Below are positions 1 to 8,355 of a stretch of DNA of 64,000 bases, piece after piece; position 1 is the first letter of the stretch, and every line of letters begins with the position of its first letter. This stretch comes from Geminicoccaceae bacterium. GTDB taxonomy: Bacteria > Pseudomonadota > Alphaproteobacteria > Geminicoccales > Geminicoccaceae. The stretch spans positions 1 to 64,000 of the forward strand of contig JANQPX010000060.1 in the NCBI GenBank assembly GCA_028285265.1. Reading direction: 5' to 3'. The notes beneath the pieces are model-generated. The model worked only from the letters and a program-made list of their open reading frames with translations, searched no databases and was not told the origin of the DNA. The position numbers were made by a program, and so were the translations under genes.

Positions 1-935
1 GACATCACCGACATTGATCGTGAAGGTCTCGTCGTAAGTCGCACCGGCACTGTCGGTCACACGAACGGTCACGTCATGACTGTCCGCAGTCTCGTGATCC
101 AGTAAGGACCCATCAGCGACAGTGATCTCGCCACTGCTGCTGTCGATCGCAAAACGACCGCCAGCATCGTCAACAAGGCTGTAGGTCAGACTGTCGCCAA
201 GGTTCGAATCCCGGCCGATAACGCGCGTAACAACTGTCCCGGAATCTGAGTTTTCTGCGATCGTGGCACCGGAAGCAACCATGTCGCTCGGCGCAACATT
301 AAAGGGCATCTCAACAGAAACGGGGGCATCTGACTCGTCATCGGCCCCGTTTGGACTGCCTTCCTCCGGCGAACTCACTGATTCGGTCGGTGAAGGATCA
401 GGAGATGCGGCAGTTGCTTCCTCGCCCGTTGTTGATTGATCATCAAGACCTGAAGCTAGCTCACCCAGCGCCTCCGGCGGGCTCGAGTCTTCGGCTGGAC
501 GTGCATCATTTTGGGTCGAAGGCGTCAGTATCTGACCTGGCGCGTTGGTCGCTCCTAAGGACGATCGACCTGGCTCGCCATCCGAGCTGCCATCTTTTGG
601 TTGGTCTTTTCCACTTTCTTCATCAACTGGCCCCAACGATGTGGACTTTCGATCGTTGCTGGCTGCCTTGCTGTCACTTTGATCCGATTCCTGCTCTGAG
701 ACTCCGAGTGCGTATTTGGGCTCACCACCACTCAGTTCTTCAGCAGCTAGGCTTATTGAATCCTGACTACTCGTCCCAAGATGCTGACTTGGCAAATCAG
801 GTGCAGGGCGGCTTTCTTGACCATCTCTCTGCGTTGTCGCTGAATTACGATTCCGCCACAGTTGTTCCAGCGCGCTATTGTTCTCTGTCGCTTCGTTGGA
901 CTCAACTTTTTGGTTTTCGTCTTCGGTAGCGGCCA
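1..935 (-). CDS. Cadherin-repeat surface/secreted protein, N-terminal part (runs off left edge)
   Basis: An open frame reads from ATG at 935 to the left edge without a stop, so about 311 N-terminal residues are visible. A purine-rich stretch (AGAAGGGG) lies about 7 bases before the ATG. Residues 1 to about 205 are a low-complexity acidic, Ser/Pro/Glu/Gln-rich leader with no signal peptide or membrane segment. From about residue 215 a cadherin-like repeat is readable (LTYSLVDDAGGRFAIDSSSG, then a DHE motif and an FTINVGDV end). Such repeats are typical of large bacterial adhesins that leave through type I secretion with a C-terminal signal. The absence of an N-terminal signal fits that route, but the C-terminus is outside the window. 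A type I-like exporter lies at 41.4-44.5 kb; a link between them is only a guess. Confidence 0.8.
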
Positions 936-1360
936 TCGGTGCCCCTTCTCGCGATCAACATCGCCGACAGTTCTCCTGATGCCAAAGTGTAAAGATGGAC
1001 GTTTAAGATTTTCCTCACAATTAAAGTAAAAGAAAATTATTGATGATTGCCCTCTGAATGGCTGGGATGTCGTTTGCGTGGTTCAGCAGTCAGTGAGACT
1101 GACGGTGGGCCGCTCTTGATTGTCACCCTTGTCGCTATTCTGCGGAGGAAAGAGCGTCATAATTGTTTCCTGCTCCTCAAGTGGCATTTTTGCGAATGTC
1201 GTCCCACATCAAGCCTCGAATAGAGAAAGCTACCCCGATGAGACAATTGGGTCCTTGACCACAAGGACTAGAGAGGTCATTCCGTCGCTGCTGGCGATTG
1301 TCGGACTAGCACCATCTGTTGTCAGCATTAGCAACTTCATTGCCCTTTGCGGAGTGCGGC
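936..1360. other. Intergenic region between divergent cadherin-repeat gene and zwf
   Basis: About 425 bases without a convincing gene. The part next to the cadherin-repeat gene (about 1000-1050) is AT-rich and probably holds the divergent promoters. I could not pick a clear -35/-10 pair. Short open frames here have no recognisable product. Confidence 0.5.
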
Positions 1361-2836
1361 ATGAGCCCAAGCATCATTCCCGTCGAACTCTTTGATCTGG
1401 TGGTCTTTGGCGGAACCGGAGATCTAGCAAAGCGAAAGCTGCTACCAGCTCTCTATCACCGGGACTGCGACGACCAAATTCCAGACGAGAGTCGAATAAT
1501 CGCCATTTCTCGGAGTGAGCTAGACAAGGACACATACGCAAATCTCGTGCGCGACGCGCTCCAGGAACACGTCTCCGAGGAGTTGATCGACGATTCTGTT
1601 CTTGATCGATTTCTGGGACGCCTTGACTATGTTTCCTTGGATGCGAAGGCTGATGCAGGGTGGTCAGAACTAGGCACACGCCTTGGCGGACACGATGACC
1701 GGGTTCGGGTCTTTTATCTAGCTACCGCACCTGGCCTCTTTGGCGAAGTTTGCCGCAAGATAAATGAAAATCGACTGAACACCCCGAAAAGTCGGGTCGT
1801 ACTCGAAAAGCCCATTGGACGCGATCTTGCGTCCGCAAAACAGATAAACGACGCCGTTGGGAAGGTCTTTGCGGAGGACCAAACCTATCGGATCGACCAC
1901 TATCTCGGGAAGGAGACAGTGCAGAACTTGATGGTCCTGCGCTTCGCGAATACACTTTTCGAACCACTTTGGAACGCGACAGCCATCGATCACGTGCAGA
2001 TTACTGTCGCTGAAGCCATCGGTGTCGAAGGGCGGGGAGGCTATTATGACCGCTCTGGCGCGCTACGTGACATGGTTCAAAATCATCTCTTGCAGCTTCT
2101 TTGTCTCGTTGCCATGGAACCACCGACGAGCCTTACCGCCGATGCTGTGCGTGATGAGAAGCTCAAAGTACTGCGCGCGTTGAAACCAATTACCGGCTCA
2201 GACGTGTCAAAGAAGACGGTCCGCGGACAGTATAAGGCTGGGGCTAGCAATGGTGCCGCCGTGCCAGGCTATATCGATGAGCTCGGCTCTGATTTCGAGA
2301 GTCGGACCGAGACGTTCGTCGCGATGAAGGCCGAGATCGAAAACTGGCGATGGGCTGGCGTACCCTTCTATCTGCGCACCGGAAAACGGCTCGCTACACG
2401 AACGTCCGAAATTGTGGTGCACTTTAAGAGTATTCCACACTCAATTTTTCCGGTTGGCGCTGATGATGTGACAGAAAATCGTCTCGTCGTGCGCCTGCAG
2501 CCAGACGAAGGTATGGAGCTGTCCTTGATGGTCAAAGATCCTGGGCCCGGCGGCATGCGCCTTCGTCCAGCTTCCTTGAACCTGTCATTCGCCGAAACCT
2601 TCAAAGTACGTTATCGAGATGCCTATGAACGCCTGTTGATGGACGTTGTTCGCGGCAACCCGACACTCTTTATGCGTCGCGACGAAGTCGAAGCAGCTTG
2701 GACTTGGATCGAGCCGGTCATCAATGCGTGGCAGGAACAGCGCGAACCGCCAAAGCCCTATACCGCGAGTTCCTGGGGCCCTTCTGCCGCAATTGCCTTA
2801 ATCGAGCGCGACGGGCGCACTTGGTATGAGGTCTAG
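1361..2836 (+). CDS. zwf: Glucose-6-phosphate 1-dehydrogenase
   Basis: Oxidises glucose 6-phosphate to 6-phosphogluconolactone with NADP+ (or NAD+), the entry step for both the Entner-Doudoroff and oxidative pentose phosphate routes; cytosolic. The 491-residue length is normal for the family. The nucleotide-binding fingerprint FGGTGDLAKRKL is near residues 16-27 and the substrate/catalytic motif RIDHYLGKE near residue 177. I chose ATG 1361 over in-frame upstream TTG codons because GGAG sits 6 bases before it and the protein then begins just before the Rossmann motif. It is followed after about 100 bases by edd and eda on the same strand, so the three form an Entner-Doudoroff set; gnd lies far away at 55.3 kb. 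Confidence 0.96.
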   Translation: MSPSIIPVELFDLVVFGGTGDLAKRKLLPALYHRDCDDQIPDESRIIAISRSELDKDTYANLVRDALQEHVSEELIDDSVLDRFLGRLDYVSLDAKADAGWSELGTRLGGHDDRVRVFYLATAPGLFGEVCRKINENRLNTPKSRVVLEKPIGRDLASAKQINDAVGKVFAEDQTYRIDHYLGKETVQNLMVLRFANTLFEPLWNATAIDHVQITVAEAIGVEGRGGYYDRSGALRDMVQNHLLQLLCLVAMEPPTSLTADAVRDEKLKVLRALKPITGSDVSKKTVRGQYKAGASNGAAVPGYIDELGSDFESRTETFVAMKAEIENWRWAGVPFYLRTGKRLATRTSEIVVHFKSIPHSIFPVGADDVTENRLVVRLQPDEGMELSLMVKDPGPGGMRLRPASLNLSFAETFKVRYRDAYERLLMDVVRGNPTLFMRRDEVEAAWTWIEPVINAWQEQREPPKPYTASSWGPSAAIALIERDGRTWYEV

Positions 2837-2942
2837 CAGCAAGTCGTTGCTTTTGTTCCCCTGTTGCTGCGAATTGTTGCCGAACCTCTCTCTTTTAACT
2901 CCCGCAAAGTGTCGAAAAGTTTGACGACGGAGACGTCTGGCC

Positions 2943-4775
2943 ATGCATCCCCGCCTGATCGAAATCACGGAGCGGATAATCAGCAGAAGCGCGCCAACCC
3001 GGCGCCCTTACCTCGCTATGATCACCGCAGCAGCGCGTCGCAGCCCAAAGCGATCTGCACTCTCCTGCAGCAACCTTGCCCACGGTTTTGCGGCTTGCAA
3101 TTCTGAAGATAAGGCTTCGTTGAAGGGTGACGCCAAAGCAAATATCGCGATCGTTTCCGCGTATAATGATATGCTTTCTGCACATCAACCGCTGGAAACC
3201 TACCCTGCCCTGATCAAGGATGCCTGCCGCGAAGTCGGTGCTGTTGCGCAATTTGCCGGAGGCGTTCCGGCAATGTGCGATGGCGTGACCCAAGGTCAAC
3301 CGGGCATGGAGCTCTCGCTATTCTCGCGCGACGTGATCGCCATGGCCTCCGCCATCGCACTCTCGCATGATATGTTCGACGGCGCATTATTCTTAGGTGT
3401 CTGCGACAAGATCGTGCCGGGTATGGTGATGGCCGCGGCCAGCTTTGGACATCTACCGGTCATCTTTATACCGGCCGGGCCAATGACATCGGGCCTTCCC
3501 AACGCGGAAAAAGCGAAAGTCCGCCAGCTGTACGCCGAAGGCAAATGTGATCGTGCGGCGCTCTTGGAGTCTGAAAGTCAGTCTTATCATGGCCCAGGTA
3601 CCTGCACGTTTTATGGCACCGCCAATTCGAACCAAATGTTAGTGGAGATTATGGGATTGCATCTGCCGGGGGCTTCTTTCGTCAACCCGGGCACTCCTCT
3701 GCGGCACGCGTTGACCAAATCGGCAGCAAAACGAGTGACCGAAATCACCACTCTAGGCAACAACTACACACCTGTCGGTGAAGTCCTGTCAGAAAAGGCG
3801 TTCGTCAATGCAATGGTCGGGCTCCATGCTACGGGCGGTTCGACCAACCATACCATCCACCTCATCGCCATGGCGCAGGCCGCAGGAATACAGCTGGCAT
3901 GGGAGGATTTCTCTGACCTTTCCGACCTCGTGCCATTGCTTGCACGCGTTTATCCGAATGGACTCGCGGACGTGAATCACTTCCAAGCTGCAGGCGGCCT
4001 ACCCTTCATTATCCGGCAACTGCTCGACGCTGGCCTCCTCCACGATGACGTCAAAACGTCAGCCGGATCAGGGGGGCTTCGGACCTATACTCAAGAGCCG
4101 AAAATGAAAGATGACGACGTCGTTTGGAGTGATGGCCCCGCGGAAAGCCTGGATAAAACGATCGTTACGACAATGGCCGCACCATTCAGTGAAAATGGTG
4201 GGCTCAAATTACTCTCGGGGAATCTTGGGCGTGCGGTCATTAAGGTTTCGGCGGTAAAGCCGGAGCATCGTGTCATTGAAGCTCCAGTCGTCCTCTTTGA
4301 AGATCAAAGTGAGCTCCAAGACGCCTTCAAAGCGGGTAAGCTGGAGAAAGACTTCGTCGCGGTCGTCCGCTTCCAGGGTCCAAAGGCTAACGGCATGCCT
4401 GAGCTCCATAAGCTCACGCCACCACTTGGTGTGTTGCAAGACAAAGGCTTTAAAGTAGCGTTGGTCACAGACGGCCGCATGTCAGGCGCTTCAGGGAAGG
4501 TTCCTGCGGCGATCCATGTGACCCCTGAAGCGGCAGAGGGTGGTGCACTTGCGAAACTTCGCGATGGCGATCCTGTGCGCTTGGATGCGTCGACAGGGGT
4601 CTTAAACGTTCTCGTGGAGTCCGACATTTGGGACTCGCGTCAGCCTGTAGCTCCCGACCTTACCAGCTATCAGTCGGGCCTCGGACGAGAGCTATTCAGT
4701 AATTTCCGCAATCAGGTAACCTCGGCCGAGCAAGGTGCGTCAGCCGTCGGCTTTCTTTCGGCATCCGGAGCCTAA
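2943..4775 (+). CDS. edd: Phosphogluconate dehydratase
   Basis: Dehydrates 6-phosphogluconate to 2-keto-3-deoxy-6-phosphogluconate, the first committed Entner-Doudoroff step. The 610 residues match the family length. The IlvD/Edd iron-sulfur cysteine motifs are present: [30 protein letters not shown] and [14 protein letters not shown]. The C-terminal [15 protein letters not shown] motif is also typical. A GGAGA-like site precedes the ATG. The stop is only two bases before the eda start, so the two are almost certainly cotranscribed and probably translationally coupled. Confidence 0.96.
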   Translation: MHPRLIEITERIISRSAPTRRPYLAMITAAARRSPKRSALSCSNLAHGFAACNSEDKASLKGDAKANIAIVSAYNDMLSAHQPLETYPALIKDACREVGAVAQFAGGVPAMCDGVTQGQPGMELSLFSRDVIAMASAIALSHDMFDGALFLGVCDKIVPGMVMAAASFGHLPVIFIPAGPMTSGLPNAEKAKVRQLYAEGKCDRAALLESESQSYHGPGTCTFYGTANSNQMLVEIMGLHLPGASFVNPGTPLRHALTKSAAKRVTEITTLGNNYTPVGEVLSEKAFVNAMVGLHATGGSTNHTIHLIAMAQAAGIQLAWEDFSDLSDLVPLLARVYPNGLADVNHFQAAGGLPFIIRQLLDAGLLHDDVKTSAGSGGLRTYTQEPKMKDDDVVWSDGPAESLDKTIVTTMAAPFSENGGLKLLSGNLGRAVIKVSAVKPEHRVIEAPVVLFEDQSELQDAFKAGKLEKDFVAVVRFQGPKANGMPELHKLTPPLGVLQDKGFKVALVTDGRMSGASGKVPAAIHVTPEAAEGGALAKLRDGDPVRLDASTGVLNVLVESDIWDSRQPVAPDLTSYQSGLGRELFSNFRNQVTSAEQGASAVGFLSASGA

Positions 4776-4777
4776 CG

Positions 4778-5407
4778 ATGACTCTCGACGACATCATGCG
4801 CGCTGCCCCCGTCATTCCTGTGATGATGATCGATGAGATTGACCAAGCCGTTCCTCTAGCACGCGCTTTGGTAAAAGGCGGGTTAAGGGTCCTGGAAATC
4901 ACACTGCGAACGCCGATCGCCCTGGATGCCATAAGAGCGATCATTGCCGACGTCGACGACGCTATTGTCGGTGCTGGCACCGTCCTAACGCCGCAGCAAC
5001 TAGAACATGTCGCAGCTTTGCGTTGTAAATTCGCTGTCTCGCCTGGCTTTACGACCTCTCTCCTCGATGCTGCAACCACATCTCCCTGCCCTCTCCTGCC
5101 AGGTACCTCGACTGCGTCTGAAGTGATGCAGTTGCTGGACCGCGGTCATGATCGGATGAAATTCTTTCCTGCAGAAGCCGCTGGCGGTACCGCCATGCTG
5201 AAGTCGCTCGCATCACCCTTGCCAGCAGCAAAATTCTGTCCCACCGGCGGCATCGGCCCGGATAACGCAGCGGGATATCTTGCCCTGCCTAATGTGCTGT
5301 GTGTCGGTGGTTCCTGGGTGGTCCCAAAGGACGCGATCGCTCAAGGAGATTGGGACAAGATCACCATGCTCGCCACCGATGCCTTCGAGCTCACAAAGAC
5401 AAGATAA
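4778..5407 (+). CDS. eda: 2-dehydro-3-deoxyphosphogluconate (KDPG) aldolase
   Basis: Cleaves KDPG to pyruvate and glyceraldehyde 3-phosphate, completing the Entner-Doudoroff pathway. The protein has 209 residues. The class I aldolase signature is visible: the catalytic Glu in VLEITLRT (E40) and the Schiff-base lysine in DRMKFFPAE (K128), followed by the phosphate-binding CPTGGIG segment. It starts two bases after edd. Its last 17 bases overlap the convergent end of crcB on the other strand. Confidence 0.96.
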   Translation: MTLDDIMRAAPVIPVMMIDEIDQAVPLARALVKGGLRVLEITLRTPIALDAIRAIIADVDDAIVGAGTVLTPQQLEHVAALRCKFAVSPGFTTSLLDAATTSPCPLLPGTSTASEVMQLLDRGHDRMKFFPAEAAGGTAMLKSLASPLPAAKFCPTGGIGPDNAAGYLALPNVLCVGGSWVVPKDAIAQGDWDKITMLATDAFELTKTR

Positions 5408-5777
5408 GACGCCGAGCGACAGCAAGGCCAAGCACAAGGCCCATGAGCGACAGTGTAAAAGACCCCAAAACATAGAGAAGCAGGGGCATATAGGCCTGCC
5501 GTTCGTAGAGCGTGAAAACGTCCAGCGAGAAGGTCGAGAACGTTGTGAATGAACCGAGGAGTCCAACGGCGAGAAACAGCCGAACTTCCTGGTTAGCATT
5601 CCAAGACAGGGCCATGGCAGCCACCAGCGCGCCCATAACAAATGAGCCCAAAATGTTGACGATCATGGTGGCAAGGGGGAAGCCTTGACCGGCGAGCTTG
5701 ATCACGCCCACATTGACGAGGTAGCGCAAGACTGCGCCGATCATGCCACCCGCGGCAACCATGACAATTGCTCGCAT
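5391..5777 (-). CDS. crcB: Fluoride efflux channel CrcB/Fluc
   Basis: A 128-residue, four-helix membrane protein of the Fluc family, which exports fluoride as a dual-topology dimer. Diagnostic segments are GGMIGAVLRYL near the N-terminus, IVNILGSFVMG in the second helix, and the pore motif GLLGSFTTFSTFS in the third. A GGAG lies just upstream; ATG codons at 5781 (out of frame) and 5777 are close together, and 5777 gives the family-like N-terminus. It converges on eda and overlaps it by 17 bases. I did not find a convincing fluoride riboswitch upstream. Confidence 0.93.
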   Translation of the reverse strand: MRAIVMVAAGGMIGAVLRYLVNVGVIKLAGQGFPLATMIVNILGSFVMGALVAAMALSWNANQEVRLFLAVGLLGSFTTFSTFSLDVFTLYERQAYMPLLLYVLGSFTLSLMGLVLGLAVARRLILSL

Positions 5778-5939
5778 TCATTCGCTCCGGTTTCTTCATG
5801 ACTGAAGGTCTTGGTAGTCCGTCACGGTCAAGGCTGAAACCCCCAAATGAACAGCTGGAAGAATCTCGCGTAATCCACAATCTGGTGTAGAACCTGTCAT
5901 GCTGCAGATGGATGCGTCTAACACCGCGAGGTTTGGCTC

Positions 5940-7013
5940 ATGACTGGGCAAGTGCGCAATGAACCGCAAAGACCCGTGCGACGGACTCTCCGCCGTGCCG
6001 TCTATCTGACGCTCGCGCCAGCGGAACCCAACAACGAAGCTGAACATCGCGACATCATCTGGCTCTCTCGGAGCGTCGACGGCTTCTTGATCACACTGAT
6101 CGTTCTCAATGTCGCCGCGGTGATTCTCGAATCCGTGCCGAGCATCGAGTCTCGTTTCGGCACGTGGTTTCTCTGGTTCGAACGAGTTTCGGTGTCGATC
6201 TTCACCGTGGAATACATAGCAAGAATCTGGTCCTCGATTGAACGTAACGACGAAGCGAAATCTCGACCTTTTCTGACACGGCTTCGCTATATGGCGAGAC
6301 CACTCTCTATCGCTGACTTGATCGCCATCGCTCCTTTTTATCTGGGGGCGCTACTCGACGTCGACTTGCGTATGCTGAGGGCACTCCGACTCTTGCGTGT
6401 GCTAAAGCTCAGCCGCTATTCGACGTCGATCGGCCTGCTTCTGGATGCGCTCGAAAAGGAAGCACGTCCCATTGCGGCAGCTGTTTTCGTCCTTAGCCTC
6501 TTGCTATTGATTGCCGCCAGCCTTGCCTATGCCGCCGAACATGCCGTTCAGCCAGAGGCCTTTGGAACCATCCCAGACGCGCTTTGGTGGGCAGTCATCA
6601 CCATGACTACCGTTGGCTTCGGCGATGTCGTTCCGATAACGCCAGCTGGCCGTGTCATTGGCGGCGTGATTGCAGTCATTGGCATCGGCATGGTCGCCCT
6701 TCCCGCGGGTCTACTCGCAGCAGCATTCTCTGAACAAATTCATCTTCGGGACCAACGCTTCGAGGCCGAGGTAGAACATCGTTTAGAGGACGGCCGGCTT
6801 TCCAAGCAGGATAAAGTCGAACTCGAACATTTGAGAAAACGGTTAGGCCTTCGCAGCGGCGACGCACGCATGATCATGCTCACCGTACTGCGCGAAGCGA
6901 GAAGCGAGCCACCAACCTGCCCTCATTGCGGTGAGCCGTTGATGACAGGCGTTTCGGGCCCTAATCCGCGCCCACAAAGGCGCCACTTCGGCAAAGGCCT
7001 TTTGAGATCATGA
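5940..7013 (+). CDS. Voltage-gated potassium channel with C-terminal zinc-ribbon-like tail
   Basis: A 357-residue six-helix cation channel subunit for the inner membrane. S1 is near residues 47-66, and S2 follows. An arginine ladder in S4 (RMLRALRLLRVLKLSRY) marks a voltage sensor. The pore helix leads to the filter TTVGFGD, the GFGD variant of the usual GYGD found in some K+ channels. A soluble tail follows with a coiled-coil-like stretch (about 270-300) and a lone CPHCGEP motif near residue 330 that could be half of a zinc ribbon. The family forms tetramers. No partner gene is adjacent. Identification as a Kv-type K+ channel is firm; gating and physiological role are not visible. Confidence 0.9.
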   Translation: MTGQVRNEPQRPVRRTLRRAVYLTLAPAEPNNEAEHRDIIWLSRSVDGFLITLIVLNVAAVILESVPSIESRFGTWFLWFERVSVSIFTVEYIARIWSSIERNDEAKSRPFLTRLRYMARPLSIADLIAIAPFYLGALLDVDLRMLRALRLLRVLKLSRYSTSIGLLLDALEKEARPIAAAVFVLSLLLLIAASLAYAAEHAVQPEAFGTIPDALWWAVITMTTVGFGDVVPITPAGRVIGGVIAVIGIGMVALPAGLLAAAFSEQIHLRDQRFEAEVEHRLEDGRLSKQDKVELEHLRKRLGLRSGDARMIMLTVLREARSEPPTCPHCGEPLMTGVSGPNPRPQRRHFGKGLLRS

Positions 7014-7252
7014 GCCATGTCAGAGCTGCATAGCGACCACTTGGGCTAACGTTCAATCATCTCTACAATTTGCCAGCAATACAGGAATGGCCCGTTGGTT
7101 TAGGCTGCCAAAATCTGCGTTGACCTCGACGGCTATTTCCATGGCTCGTTTGAGGCAGAAGATCGCTAACGATGCGCTAGATGGTCGTTGTCTTTGAACG
7201 ACCGCCTAGCTCATGAGCGCACCTTTCGATCAGGGCCGTGATTTGTCGGTGT

Positions 7253-7612
7253 CTAAGGACGCCAGGCTTCATAGTCACCGGTCGTGGGCGCGCGATTGCC
7301 GCCGCGCTGCACAGCGCCGGGTGGAAGATAAGCCTCAGACGTGCCTGTGGCATTCGGGAGCGGTTCAGCTTCGAAGTGCGGGGACGGCAGCGAGGTTTCT
7401 GTCGGCGGTTCTTGAAACCGGCCATGAAGCCATCCAACCCAACCCGGTGGGACGCGCGTCGGCTCCGCTTCTTTGCTGTAGACAACCCAGCGACGTTCAC
7501 GGTGACCTTCAGGAGTGCGCTTATCCCGGTAGTAGCGGTTGCCATAAGAATCCTCACCGACCAACTCGCCCCTGAGCCAGGTCTTAAAGTGCGTGAAGAA
7601 GCTATTGGCCAA
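7253..7612 (-). CDS. NADH:ubiquinone oxidoreductase NDUFA12-family accessory subunit
   Basis: A 119-residue protein matching the NDUFA12/B17.2 family, an accessory subunit of complex I that is typical of alphaproteobacteria and mitochondria. Family hallmarks are the G-x-LVGEDSYGNRYYRDK segment, RRWVVY, PPGWVGWLHG, and the C-terminal tail YLPPGAV...APTTGDYEAWRP. The start is a TTG at 7612 preceded by GGGAGAAGG, with GGAG 6 bases away. No ATG offers the correct N-terminus, which in the family reads roughly M-x-F-x-x-x-F-T-W. It stands alone on the minus strand here, away from the nuo operon, as is usual for this gene. Confidence 0.9.
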   Translation of the reverse strand: MANSFFTHFKTWLRGELVGEDSYGNRYYRDKRTPEGHRERRWVVYSKEAEPTRVPPGWVGWLHGRFQEPPTETSLPSPHFEAEPLPNATGTSEAYLPPGAVQRGGNRAPTTGDYEAWRP

Positions 7613-7757
7613 GACCTTCTCCCAAAGCGATCTGATCGCGTGCTCTCAACGATATGCCGCTTGTGCCATTCATCAGGCAAGAGCTCGAACGCCCTCATCT
7701 GGTTTCACTATGATGTTCTCAAACTCTCTGGTCTAGCGTCGATTTTGTCGCGTCTTC

Positions 7758-7778
7758 TTTTCCACATATTGTGGATAA
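7758..7778. promoter_or_regulatory. Inverted pair of DnaA-box-like sites
   Basis: TTTTCCACA reads on the plus strand at 7758-7766 and a perfect TTATCCACA reads on the minus strand at 7778-7770, with three bases between. A weaker match (TTATCCCCA) lies at 7911-7919. DnaA is known to regulate ribonucleotide reductase genes in some bacteria, so control of nrdJ is plausible but inferred. Replication-origin function is unlikely from only two good boxes. Confidence 0.45.
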
Positions 7779-7985
7779 CTTTCAGAAAAAGGTTCGCATT
7801 TTGTTCTTTCTCCAGCACATCCATCTGCTGGATATCCAGGTCCAGTAGATGATTTCTCAATGAAAAATCACCTCCTGTCGGCTCCATCTCCATCACATCC
7901 AGCGGCGGTTTTATCCCCAGTTTTCACAAACCTCAGACGCTGATCGCTGACTTTTCCCGAAATTTCCCACTGCATAGCGCGGCAA

Positions 7986-8001
7986 ACACTACATCTAGTG
8001 G
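7986..8001. promoter_or_regulatory. NrdR-box-like palindrome upstream of nrdJ
   Basis: ACACTACATCTAGTGG fits the NrdR operator pattern ACACWATATATWGTGT at 13 of 16 positions, including both outer CAC/GTG arms. NrdR represses ribonucleotide reductase genes, usually from two boxes. A second, weaker candidate with an ATATAT core lies at about 8020-8035, 34 bases further on. Its location 355 bases before nrdJ implies a long leader. Confidence 0.6.
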
Positions 8002-8304
8002 TTCTTGCGTTCTTGGATGGACAGATATATGGTTAACGCCGCTATATGGACGCGAGCCCATGGACGCTGGACGGCACTCCAAAGGGTTCGAATCGGAGGC
8101 CAAAAAACACCAACTGGCTGCTGCGCTTGACGGTTTTAGGGCCAAAAGCTCGATCGTTGACGTTAGCCAGAGGGATTTGACGCCACTTTTTGTGAGTTAA
8201 TCGTTGCCGTGTGGTCGGGAAGAGCCTAAAACTCAGTTGAGCTGATAAAGATTGAGCGTAACTGTGTTGATTCAACTGGACCTACGGCGTTTGCAGATCA
8301 AAGG

Positions 8305-8327
8305 CGGCCCCGCAAAAAAGCGGGCCG
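8305..8327 (+). other. GC-rich stem-loop before nrdJ
   Basis: CGGCCCCGC pairs with GCGGGCCG across a loop of six A residues, with one bulged C. No run of T follows on the plus strand, so it is not a classic intrinsic terminator. It ends about 28 bases before the nrdJ ATG and could stabilise the mRNA leader or attenuate transcription. Confidence 0.5.
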
Positions 8328-8355
8328 TCGGCCTTGCCGTGATGGAGTCTGGTTG

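Larger units (their letters stand above)
7613..8355. other. Long regulatory-looking leader between NDUFA12 gene and nrdJ
   Basis: About 740 bases with no protein I can support, although short open frames exist on both strands. It contains a pair of inverted DnaA-box-like sequences (7758-7778), an NrdR-type palindrome (7986-8001) with a weaker AT-rich partner around 8020-8035, and a strong GC hairpin just before nrdJ (8305-8327). If transcription starts near the NrdR box, nrdJ would have a leader of roughly 300 bases. I found no B12-box signature that would support a cobalamin riboswitch. Confidence 0.55.

Noticed and set aside
5778-5939. Fluoride riboswitch for crcB
   Set aside because: I could not identify the conserved riboswitch elements by eye in the spacer.
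7177-7896. Long open frames on both strands overlapping NDUFA12
   Set aside because: No family similarity; the NDUFA12 frame has clear conserved motifs and a good ribosome site.
8085-8094. GGTTCGAATC, a T-loop-like sequence suggesting a tRNA or tmRNA
   Set aside because: The flanking bases do not form a T stem and no acceptor or anticodon arm can be drawn.
8040-8355. Possible cobalamin riboswitch before nrdJ
   Set aside because: No recognisable B12-box; class II reductases need B12 and would not be expected to be repressed by it.
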